Shown: positions 1-5,319 of the stretch, one piece after another
Numbering within the stretch: the first letter of the stretch is position 1
How the letters are laid out: every line of letters starts with the position of its first letter
NCBI GenBank assembly: GCA_017861215.1
Contig: JAGFXN010000031.1
Location: forward strand, 1-14,405
Source: Deltaproteobacteria bacterium
GTDB taxonomy: Bacteria > Desulfobacterota > Desulfuromonadia > Geobacterales > DSM-12255
DNA length: 14,405 nt
Direction of reading: 5' to 3'
The notes under the pieces: generated by a model
The model's database searches: none
What the model saw: the letters and a program-made list of their open reading frames with translations, nothing else
What the model was told of the DNA's origin: nothing
Program-made: the position numbers and the translations under genes

Positions 1-197
1 CCGAGCGGCAGGGGCGGATACTGAAGCTGATTTCAGGGCTGATGATGCTTGGTCTCGGGCTGGCGCTGCTCATCAATCCGGCGCTGCTCAACAACCCCCT
101 GGCCTCGGTCGGGCTGTTGCTGGGAACCCTTGCCCTGGCGGCTTTGATAGTATTTGCCGCCGGCAGGACCGGGCACGGGCAAAACGAAAAAACGTAA
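1..197 (+). CDS. C-terminal end of a membrane protein (partial)
   Basis: Reading from base 3, the frame is open to a TAA at 195-197 and gives about 64 residues; the start lies left of the window. The fragment has two hydrophobic stretches, roughly residues 9-24 and 36-53 of the fragment, separated by a short polar turn (NPALLNNPLASV). It ends in a basic, hydrophilic tail (GRTGHGQNEKT). This is the pattern of the last two membrane helices of a polytopic inner-membrane protein with a cytoplasmic or periplasmic tail. The family cannot be named from so little sequence. No other gene is close enough on the same strand to show an operon; the next + gene starts about 400 bases later, after a repeat element and a terminator. 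Confidence 0.6.
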   Translation, partial: ERQGRILKLISGLMMLGLGLALLINPALLNNPLASVGLLLGTLALAALIVFAAGRTGHGQNEKT

Positions 198-199
198 CT

Positions 200-277
200 C
201 TCCGGGGCCTGACTTGCAGACAGGGAAGCTGCCTCTGCAGGTGAGGAGACACCGTATCGGCACCTGTCCGTCCGGAG
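200..277 (+). other. Predicted structured 3' region (three-way junction)
   Basis: Directly after the stop codon at 197, CTCCGG (200-205) can pair with CCGGAG (272-277). Inside are two hairpins: GCAGACAG (216-223) with CTG/TCTGC (229-238, two-base bulge), and AGGTG (239-243) with CACCT (261-265), which also encloses CCG/CGG (252-260). Together they form a three-way junction. No T-run follows, so it is not an ordinary intrinsic terminator. I do not recognise it as a known riboswitch class. The pairing was found by eye and no folding energy was computed. Confidence 0.3.
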
Positions 278-295
278 CGGCTTTGCCCGCTGCTA

Positions 296-457
296 GGAGG
301 CTGTCGGGCTTAGAATAAATCTGCTGCAAATTCGTCTGATCGGTGCATATTTCGCCGCTTTCTTGGTCAATAGAACAACTATTGACCGGCAAAATCGACA
401 AAATCTGTCCTTGCCCAGCCTAATTTTCGCTTTGATTTCCTAAGTCCGACAGACTCC
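296..457. repeat. 162-bp element with terminal inverted repeats, copy 1
   Basis: The ends are imperfect inverted repeats of 18 bp (296-313 and 440-457, 16 of 18 matching, core CTGTCGG). In the middle is a perfect 9-bp hairpin, GGTCAATAG (365-373) / CTATTGACC (379-387), with a 5-base loop. A shorter relative in reverse orientation lies at 11186-11276; it shares both ends but lacks the central hairpin. The element has no coding capacity. It could be a MITE-like non-autonomous mobile element or a dispersed structured-RNA element. No target-site duplication is evident. It appears more AT-rich than the neighbouring genes. Confidence 0.65.
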
Positions 458-484
458 GAGCGGGCGCAATGAGTGCCGCAGACG

Positions 485-514
485 TTGACAACAATGCCGC
501 TGCCGTGCCATAAA
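485..514 (+). promoter_or_regulatory. Probable sigma-70 promoter upstream of the DUF445 gene
   Basis: A perfect -35 box, TTGACA (485-490), is followed after 18 bases by CATAAA (509-514, 4 of 6 matches to TATAAT). Transcription would begin near 521 and run at once into the terminator-like hairpin at 530-563 before reaching the GTG at 607. It lies just right of the 296-457 element. Confidence 0.4.
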
Positions 515-529
515 CAGAGTGTGCAAGGG

Positions 530-563
530 AAAGCCGCTTCCGCCTGATGAAGCGGTTTTTTTT
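530..563 (+). terminator. Rho-independent terminator or attenuator
   Basis: CCGCTTC (534-540) pairs perfectly with GAAGCGG (549-555) around an 8-base loop. A-rich sequence on the left and eight or more T's on the right (556-563) extend the stem and give a classical U-tract. It may end transcription from the left. It also sits between the candidate promoter at 485-514 and the DUF445 start, so it could act as an attenuator in that leader. Confidence 0.75.
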
Positions 564-606
564 GTGGAGCGGTGCGGCAGCGAGGAAACAGACCGGGAGA
601 ACGTGT

Positions 607-1869
607 GTGGACAGCAGAAAACAGTTACTGAACAGAAACAAGACAATCGCCACGGGATTGATGATTGGCGCGGCCATACTGTTTGTTGTCGCCCGCTCCC
701 GGCATGGGCATGGCGCCTGGGAGTGGGTGGGGGCATTTGCAGAGGCGGCCATGATCGGCGCGCTGGCGGACTGGTTTGCCGTTGTGGCGCTGTTCCGCCA
801 CCCGCTGGGGGTACCAATACCGCATACGGCCATCATCAGGAGCAAGAAGGAGGCGATTGCCGGCAATCTGGCCGATTTTATCCGGGACAAGTTTCTGGCC
901 AGCGATACCCTGATCGCCAAGCTGCGCGACTACGATCCCGCCGGGCATCTGGCCGCCTGGCTGATGTCGCGGGAGAATGCCGACGGTCTGGCCAATGGTC
1001 TGAGCCGTCTGCTGGCCGAATCCCTCGATTTCATCGACGACGAGCGCGTGCAGCGGCTGCTGCGAGCCGCCCTGAGCAGCCGGGTGGAAAACCTCGACCT
1101 CTCCTCTGCCGCCGGGGCGATTCTCGCTACCCTCAGAAAAGACAACCGCCACCAGATCGTGCTCGATGACCTGCTGAACCGCTTTGCTGCCTGGCTGGCA
1201 AGCGCCGAAGCGCAGGCCAGGCTGGCCGGCGCCATCGATGAGATGGTGACGAAAGAGTATCCGCTCCTGAGTCATTTCATCCCCAACCGGGACCAGTTTG
1301 CCCGGGGGGTCGGTGAGAAGGTCTCCCGGAGACTGAACGCCTTCGTGCAGGACGTGAATGCCGATCCTCTCCATGAGGTCAGGTATCGCTTCGACAGCGC
1401 GGTGACCGGGTTTATCGCCCGGCTGCAGTCCGATCCGCTGCTGCGCGCCAGGATCGAGGCGCTCAAGCTCGAGGTTGTTCACAACGAGTTTATTGTTGCT
1501 TACGTGAAGAGCATCGGCAGCGATCTGAAGAGCTGGCTGAGCGACGACCTGCAGCAGCCCCGTTCCAGGGTGCGGGATAAAATCTCGGCAGCTGTTGCCG
1601 GCCTGGGCACTACCCTCGCTCACAACGGGGGGTTGAAAGACTCCCTGAATGAGCACCTGGCAGCTTTGGTAGAGCACTACGGGGATACGCTGCGCACTAC
1701 GATTGCCGGGCATATTTCCGGCACGGTGCAGGCGTGGGATAACGACGAATATATCAGCGAGATCGAGCTGAGCATCGGTTCCGACCTGCAGTTCATCAGG
1801 ATGAACGGCACCCTGGTCGGCGGGGTTATCGGCCTGCTGCTGCATGCGGTGTCGCTGCTTCTTGGCTAG
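607..1869 (+). CDS. DUF445 (YjiN-like) membrane protein
   Basis: A 420-aa member of the DUF445 family, a widespread inner-membrane family of unknown function. The N-terminal signature is clear: a hydrophobic segment at about residues 14-29, then AEAAMIGALADWFAVVALF (45-63) and RHPLGVPIPHTAII (64-77). A long amphipathic, charged helical region follows. The C-terminus carries the hallmark DLQFIRMNGTLVGG and a final membrane helix (about 405-419). The frame is open to an ATG at 547, but that codon lies inside the terminator hairpin. GTG at 607 has GGGAGA six bases upstream and places the first helix at the usual position, so it is preferred. The stop TAG overlaps the stop of the convergent methyltransferase gene in a shared CTAG. 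The family call is firm; the role is unknown. Confidence 0.9.
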   Translation: MDSRKQLLNRNKTIATGLMIGAAILFVVARSRHGHGAWEWVGAFAEAAMIGALADWFAVVALFRHPLGVPIPHTAIIRSKKEAIAGNLADFIRDKFLASDTLIAKLRDYDPAGHLAAWLMSRENADGLANGLSRLLAESLDFIDDERVQRLLRAALSSRVENLDLSSAAGAILATLRKDNRHQIVLDDLLNRFAAWLASAEAQARLAGAIDEMVTKEYPLLSHFIPNRDQFARGVGEKVSRRLNAFVQDVNADPLHEVRYRFDSAVTGFIARLQSDPLLRARIEALKLEVVHNEFIVAYVKSIGSDLKSWLSDDLQQPRSRVRDKISAAVAGLGTTLAHNGGLKDSLNEHLAALVEHYGDTLRTTIAGHISGTVQAWDNDEYISEIELSIGSDLQFIRMNGTLVGGVIGLLLHAVSLLLG

Positions 1870-2459
1870 TAATTCCGGAATTCCGGGGTCAGCTGTTTGC
1901 GGAACAGCAGGCGCGCCGTCGGAGTTTCTCCGGCAGTGCTCTCCTCGCTGCACAGAATGTCACCGGCGAATTGCCGGAATATTTTTCCCAGCTCGCCCTG
2001 CCGCAGCAGGTAGTCAGGATTGTGCGCCGACAGCAGCTGCGGCGATGCCAGCAACGTGTCGAACAGCAGCAATCCTCTTGGGGTCAGCGCCTTGACCTCC
2101 GTGGGGATGAGGTCGCGCAGCAGAAAGTTGCAGTTCACAATCACGTCGTACTGTTCCGTGATCTGATAGCCTTCCAGGTCTATGCAGCGGAACTCTACCG
2201 CTAGCCCCTGCGCAAGCGCCAGCCTCTCCGCCTTGGCAATGCCGATATCCGAAATGTCGACCCCTGTCACCCGGAAGCCGTTCTGCGCCAGGAAAACAGC
2301 GTTGCGCCCCTCGCCGCAGGCCACGTCCAGCGCTCTTTGCCCCGGAGCCAAACGCTGGAGAGTTGCCAGCTGCCGGCGGAGAAACTGCGCAGCTGCCCCC
2401 CCGAGATATGACGGTGCCGACGCATAGCGGCGGTTCCATTTGCGTCTGTCAGCGTCCAT
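1866..2459 (-). CDS. Class I SAM-dependent methyltransferase (TehB-like)
   Basis: A 197-aa single-domain Rossmann-fold methyltransferase. Motif I is LDVACGEGRNAVFLA (44-58). The acidic residue that binds the SAM ribose is in VTGVDIS (64-70, D68), and the next acidic motif is CIDLEGY (92-98). FDTLLASPQ (133-141) corresponds to the strand 5 region. Size and motifs resemble small TehB/UbiE-type methyltransferases; the substrate cannot be read from the sequence. The frame extends nine codons further upstream, but the ATG at 2459 has GGGAGG just before it and begins MDADRRKWNRRYA, the usual start of this family (W-x-x-RY). It lies 35 bases downstream of the DUF2845 gene on the same strand and is probably co-transcribed. 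Confidence 0.85.
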   Translation of the reverse strand: MDADRRKWNRRYASAPSYLGGAAAQFLRRQLATLQRLAPGQRALDVACGEGRNAVFLAQNGFRVTGVDISDIGIAKAERLALAQGLAVEFRCIDLEGYQITEQYDVIVNCNFLLRDLIPTEVKALTPRGLLLFDTLLASPQLLSAHNPDYLLRQGELGKIFRQFAGDILCSEESTAGETPTARLLFRKQLTPEFRNY

Positions 2460-2494
2460 GCCCCCTCCCTGCCGCCACACGGGCAATCCGGCCT

Positions 2495-2887
2495 CTAATA
2501 GCCATGCTCGAGACTGTCGATCCTTGCCACCCGGCCGTTGTGGAAGGTTATTTCGTACATGAATTCCTGGGGTCCGAAGTTGTACGTCCAGGCGTCGACG
2601 GTAACAGTATCATATGACCGGTTGTGACGCTGGCCGAAGGAACGCGTCTGCTCCCGCCGGTCCTGGAAAGCGGGCGGGCCGCATTTTTTGATAACTTCCG
2701 GCATCGTGTTGTCAAGGGAGACGATGCCGTACTGGCAGCGCATGGTGTCGGTTTGCTGGGCAGCCACGGTTGCAGGCAGTTGCAGGAAAAGCAGCGCGGC
2801 AGCCAACTGGCAGGCCACCGTTTTCATGGCAATCCCGGGGGCCTTGCGCGGAATATCCCTTGCAATGCGATCTGCTGCTGAGCTCAT
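2495..2887 (-). CDS. Secreted DUF2845-type protein
   Basis: 130 residues. A long basic N-region precedes a hydrophobic core (ACQLAAALLFLQLPATVAA, 25-43), which reads as a Sec signal peptide cleaved near AA-QQ. The mature part begins with MRCQYGIVSLDNTMPEVIKK (49-68) and CGPP. The spacing of C51 and C69 and the G(I/V)VS...V..KCG.P pattern match DUF2845, small periplasmic proteins of unknown function. The C-terminal half has the family's beta-strand pattern (WTYNFG, YEITFHNGRVARI). An in-frame ATG at residue 21 would give a more typical signal peptide. However, the ATG at 2887 has a near-perfect Shine-Dalgarno sequence (AGGAGGTGACGT), so it is preferred. It is the first gene of a likely two-gene operon with the methyltransferase. 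Confidence 0.8.
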   Translation of the reverse strand: MSSAADRIARDIPRKAPGIAMKTVACQLAAALLFLQLPATVAAQQTDTMRCQYGIVSLDNTMPEVIKKCGPPAFQDRREQTRSFGQRHNRSYDTVTVDAWTYNFGPQEFMYEITFHNGRVARIDSLEHGY

Positions 2888-2899
2888 ACGTCACCTCCT

Positions 2900-2934
2900 G
2901 GGTACAGTATACCCTGCAGAGTGACTGCTGTCAG
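2900..2934 (-). promoter_or_regulatory. Promoter with overlapping dyad for the DUF2845 operon
   Basis: On the minus strand, CTGACA (2934-2929, 5 of 6 to consensus) is followed after 17 bases by TATACT (2911-2906, 5 of 6). The -10 box lies inside a 15-bp dyad, GGGTA-N5-TACCC (2900-2914), which could be an operator. Transcription would start near 2899, only about a dozen bases before the ATG, so the Shine-Dalgarno sequence is at the very 5' end of the transcript. Confidence 0.6.
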
Positions 2935-2961
2935 CATGCCGGGGTAAGCATGCCAAATTAA

Positions 2962-2986
2962 AACGGCGGCCATGTCGGCCGCCGTT
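2962..2986 (-). terminator. Hairpin-family terminator downstream of the RIO kinase
   Basis: AACGGCGGCC (2962-2971) pairs perfectly with GGCCGCCGTT (2977-2986) around a 5-base loop. On the minus strand it is followed by TTTTAATTT, and it lies 35 bases after the kinase stop. It belongs to the dispersed hairpin family. The usual A-T pair at the third position is here a C-G pair. Confidence 0.75.
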
Positions 2987-3020
2987 GCTGTTGCTGCATC
3001 ATCCCTGTTGCTGCGTGTTG

Positions 3021-3848
3021 TTACAGGTTGCGCTCATGCCAGCGCCGCACCGCGTCGACCTCCCGCATGACGCCGCGCACATCGGCCGGGATGCTGCTCT
3101 CCTCGAAGCGGCCGGTCAGGATGGTATCCCGGCTGAGTTTGCCGGTGGCGTACAGCTTCCAGATCTCCCTGCCGTAGTCGGTGGCCAGAAGTTCGGGCGC
3201 GAAACGGCCGAAGTAGGCGGTTATGTTGGCGACATCCCGCTCGAGCATGGCAGCAGCGTTGTTGTTCCCCGCGGCATCGACGGCCTGGGGCAGGTCGATA
3301 ATAACCAGGCCGTCACGGCCGATGAGCACGTTGTACTCGGACAGGTCGCCGTGGATAAGTCCGGCGCAGAGCATGAGCACAATCTGCGCGATCAGCACAC
3401 GGTGGTATTCCCGGGCCTGCGTCCCGGTCAGCTTCACATCGTTGAGCCGCGGCGCGCTGTTGCCGTTGGCATCGACCACCAGTTCCATCAGCAGTATGCC
3501 ACCGACGCAGCTGAAGACCTGCGGCACGCGCACCCCGGCGGCGGCCAGGCGGCGCAGGGCGTCCACCTCGGCGTTCTGCCAGGCCCCTTCCTGTTCTTGC
3601 CGGCCATACTTCGTGTTCTTGCCGATGGCGCGCGCCTGGCGGCTGCTCTTCCCTTTGCGGCCTTCCTGGTACTGGGCCTGCTTGCTGAAGCTCCGGTTGT
3701 CGGCGTCCTTGTAGACCTTGGCGCAGCAGAGCTCTCCCCTGGACCGGACGACATAGACCTCGGCCTCCTTGCCGCTCATCAGCTGGCAGACGACCTCGTC
3801 AACGAGGCCGTTATAGACGAGCATTTCAAATTTTTTCGGCGTTTTCAT
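3021..3848 (-). CDS. RIO-type (RIO1-like) serine/threonine protein kinase
   Basis: 275 aa with the full set of RIO kinase motifs. The nucleotide loop is MSGKEAEVYVV (24-34). The ATP-anchoring lysine is in CAKVYK (42-47, K44). The catalytic loop is LIHGDLSEYNVL (164-175, with D168 and N173). The metal-binding aspartate is in VIIDLPQAV (182-190, D185), where DLP replaces the DFG of ordinary kinases. In archaea and eukaryotes RIO kinases act as ATPases in small-subunit ribosome maturation; the role of bacterial members is not settled. The residues needed for ATP binding and catalysis are all present, so the protein should be active. It stands alone: the nearest minus-strand genes are 130-340 bases away. 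The start ATG at 3848 has AAAGGA about a dozen bases upstream, which is weak but acceptable, and the protein begins as its family does. Confidence 0.88.
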   Translation of the reverse strand: MKTPKKFEMLVYNGLVDEVVCQLMSGKEAEVYVVRSRGELCCAKVYKDADNRSFSKQAQYQEGRKGKSSRQARAIGKNTKYGRQEQEGAWQNAEVDALRRLAAAGVRVPQVFSCVGGILLMELVVDANGNSAPRLNDVKLTGTQAREYHRVLIAQIVLMLCAGLIHGDLSEYNVLIGRDGLVIIDLPQAVDAAGNNNAAAMLERDVANITAYFGRFAPELLATDYGREIWKLYATGKLSRDTILTGRFEESSIPADVRGVMREVDAVRRWHERNL

Positions 3849-4192
3849 GCGGTATCATATCCTTTTTCGGCTGCAAGGGAGAGCTTTTCACGCTGTCCCT
3901 GTTCGTTTCGGGTTGGGGGGCGGCTCGCTCGTCAGGTGGTGTGCGGACTGTTCCCGGGGATGGTGAGGAGAGACTTGAGTGCGGCGCGAAGGGTCTGTGC
4001 GGAGATTTTCCAAGAACCGAGTATACTCTTCGCCGCAGTGAAATGATAGTGAACAAATAGAGGGAGAACAAATACCGGGGAAGATACTGCATTCAGAAGA
4101 CAGCGACCCGACTGTTTCTGCTGTTTTCAGGGAGGTGCTCAGCTGCCGGTGAACGATACCCGCAGCGGAGCGAGGATTCGGTCTTTTTGCTG
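3849..4192. other. Gene-free gap
   Basis: 344 bases between the RIO kinase start and the DUF309 stop. No recognisable gene is seen. There is one perfect 10-bp palindrome, GAGTATACTC (4019-4028), containing a -10-like TATACT, but no convincing -35 box at the right distance on either strand. The kinase promoter is expected here but cannot be placed with confidence. A G-rich run occurs near 3910-3922. Confidence 0.4.
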
Positions 4193-4609
4193 TCAGCCTG
4201 TCTCCTGGCTCTCTCTTGCCGGAGCCAGACGCATTTTCGGCACCAGGGAGGCGGGCAGCTCCGCCATCCGTTCCGGGCCGAGCCTGGTGAGTTCGTCCCG
4301 GAAGCGTTCCGCCTCGACAACGAGTGCCGCCACCTCGATCCTTTGACAGACCGGACAGACACGCTGCAGGTAGTCTCTGCCGCTGGCCAGCAGGGAAGCC
4401 GCCCCGCCGAAATTACCGTTACGCCAGTGCAGGAGGGCAACGGCAATCTGCAGCATCCCCTGGTAGAACCAGCGGAGTTCATCTTCAGAACCGATCCAGA
4501 GATCTTCGAGGGTTTCATGGCAGTCATACCAGTCGCCGCGATTGAACTCGCCGAATGCCCGCAATATCTCTCCGGAGGGGGAGCTGGAACAATCGAGCTG
4601 CTTTTTCAT
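4193..4609 (-). CDS. DUF309 protein
   Basis: 138 aa. The DUF309 signature is plain: AFGEFNRGDWYDCHETLEDL (18-37) followed by W38, then WFYQGMLQIAVALLHWRNG (47-65) and GAASLLASGRDYL (69-81). This is an all-helical fold of unknown function. The first helix carries the conserved H-E-x-x-E residues (H31, E32, E35). The C-terminus (from about residue 85) is variable and has a C-x-x-C (PVCQRIE region). The frame is open upstream, and an ATG at 4717 would overlap the end of the cupin gene. The ATG at 4609 has GGAG nine bases upstream and puts the domain at the start, so it is used here. It follows the cupin gene by 94 bases on the same strand, possibly in one transcript. Confidence 0.8.
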   Translation of the reverse strand: MKKQLDCSSSPSGEILRAFGEFNRGDWYDCHETLEDLWIGSEDELRWFYQGMLQIAVALLHWRNGNFGGAASLLASGRDYLQRVCPVCQRIEVAALVVEAERFRDELTRLGPERMAELPASLVPKMRLAPARESQETG

Positions 4610-4703
4610 ACAAGAGCACTCCTGCCGCTGATTATAGCGTGTCACGGCCGCCTCCGCATCACTGCGTCTGCTGAACCACTCCGTTACCGCGCCCTGTTGC
4701 TGC

Positions 4704-5063
4704 TTATTTTCTGGCATAGTTAACCGCGCCGAACCAGTCAACCAGAACGACTGGTTCATGCCCCACCACCCAGGCATCGTGCTTGGCCGGGAGATTGGAA
4801 ACATCTCCGGGTCTCAGATCGAATTCGTCGCCGTCGGCCATCTTGACATGCAGCCGACCCGAGACAAGATACTGGAAGTGCGGTGCCTCACACCACTCCG
4901 TGCCGGCTAGCGGCTTCACATCCACCGACCAGCGCCAGCCGGGTTCGAGAATCAGTCGTCCTATCGTCCCCTTGGCGACAGTAACCAGTTCCGCCCTGCC
5001 GTGACCGAAGGTCCTGAGTTCGTCAGGGGCGTCAAATGATTTGAATTCCGCTCTGCTTGCCAT
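4704..5063 (-). CDS. Small cupin-domain protein
   Basis: 119 aa, a single cupin beta-barrel. Recognisable stretches are FEPGWRWS-like LEPGWRWSVDVKPL (39-52), EAPHFQYLVSGRLHVKMADG (59-78), RPGDVSNLPAKHDAWVVG (84-101) and EPVVLVDW (103-110). The two classical cupin motifs are reduced: motif 1 keeps H62 and G69, and motif 2 keeps P85, G86 and H95, so the metal site may be incomplete. The sequence resembles a family of stand-alone cupins found in many soil bacteria and actinobacteria. No substrate is known to me. The frame is open 41 codons further upstream, but the ATG at 5063 has AAGGGGGA seven bases before it and is clearly the better start. A GTAC-N4-GTAC dyad (5088-5099) lies just upstream and might be an operator. 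Confidence 0.82.
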   Translation of the reverse strand: MASRAEFKSFDAPDELRTFGHGRAELVTVAKGTIGRLILEPGWRWSVDVKPLAGTEWCEAPHFQYLVSGRLHVKMADGDEFDLRPGDVSNLPAKHDAWVVGHEPVVLVDWFGAVNYARK

Positions 5064-5192
5064 AGCACATTCCCCCTTGATTCGATGGTACTGCTGTACT
5101 TTCATTTTACACCGAATCGGCCGGAGGGGTATCCGCTTATTTATGCTGCGTGCCGTGCACGAAAAATCCGGGACAGCGCGCTTCATTTACAA

Positions 5193-5210
5193 GGCGGCCA
5201 GGCGGCCGCC
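5193..5210. repeat. Hairpin-family copy in the divergent region
   Basis: GGCGGCC (5193-5199) pairs with GGCCGCC (5204-5210) around a 4-base loop, preceded by the conserved CTTCATTTACAA flank. It lies in the 256-base gap (5064-5319) between the divergent cupin and exonuclease genes, where no upstream gene needs a terminator. A near-palindrome, AGATT-N6-AATCT (5231-5246), follows. No strong promoter was found in the gap by eye. Confidence 0.55.
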
Positions 5211-5319
5211 CTGGCTGCTACCGTGTAAAAAGATTGTACGTAATCTTCAGGGTGTGCGATGCTACTTCCGGCCGGTTGAGAACGGCGTGCGCCGGGGATG
5301 ACCCGCGTCGGGAGAGAAT

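Noticed and set aside
625..1953. Long open frame of 442 codons on the minus strand
   Set aside because: It is antisense to the well-supported DUF445 gene, has a biased composition and no family motifs, and arises from the high GC content.
4019..4028. TATACT in a perfect palindrome as promoter of the RIO kinase
   Set aside because: No -35-like sequence lies 15-19 bases upstream on either strand.
2985..4046. Open frame of 353 codons on the plus strand
   Set aside because: It is opposite the RIO kinase, whose catalytic motifs are unambiguous. The plus-strand product is a low-complexity shadow.
4610..4804. N-terminal extension of the DUF309 protein
   Set aside because: It overlaps the end of the cupin gene and lacks a ribosome binding site, whereas ATG 4609 has GGAG upstream. 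The ATG at 4717 is not excluded.
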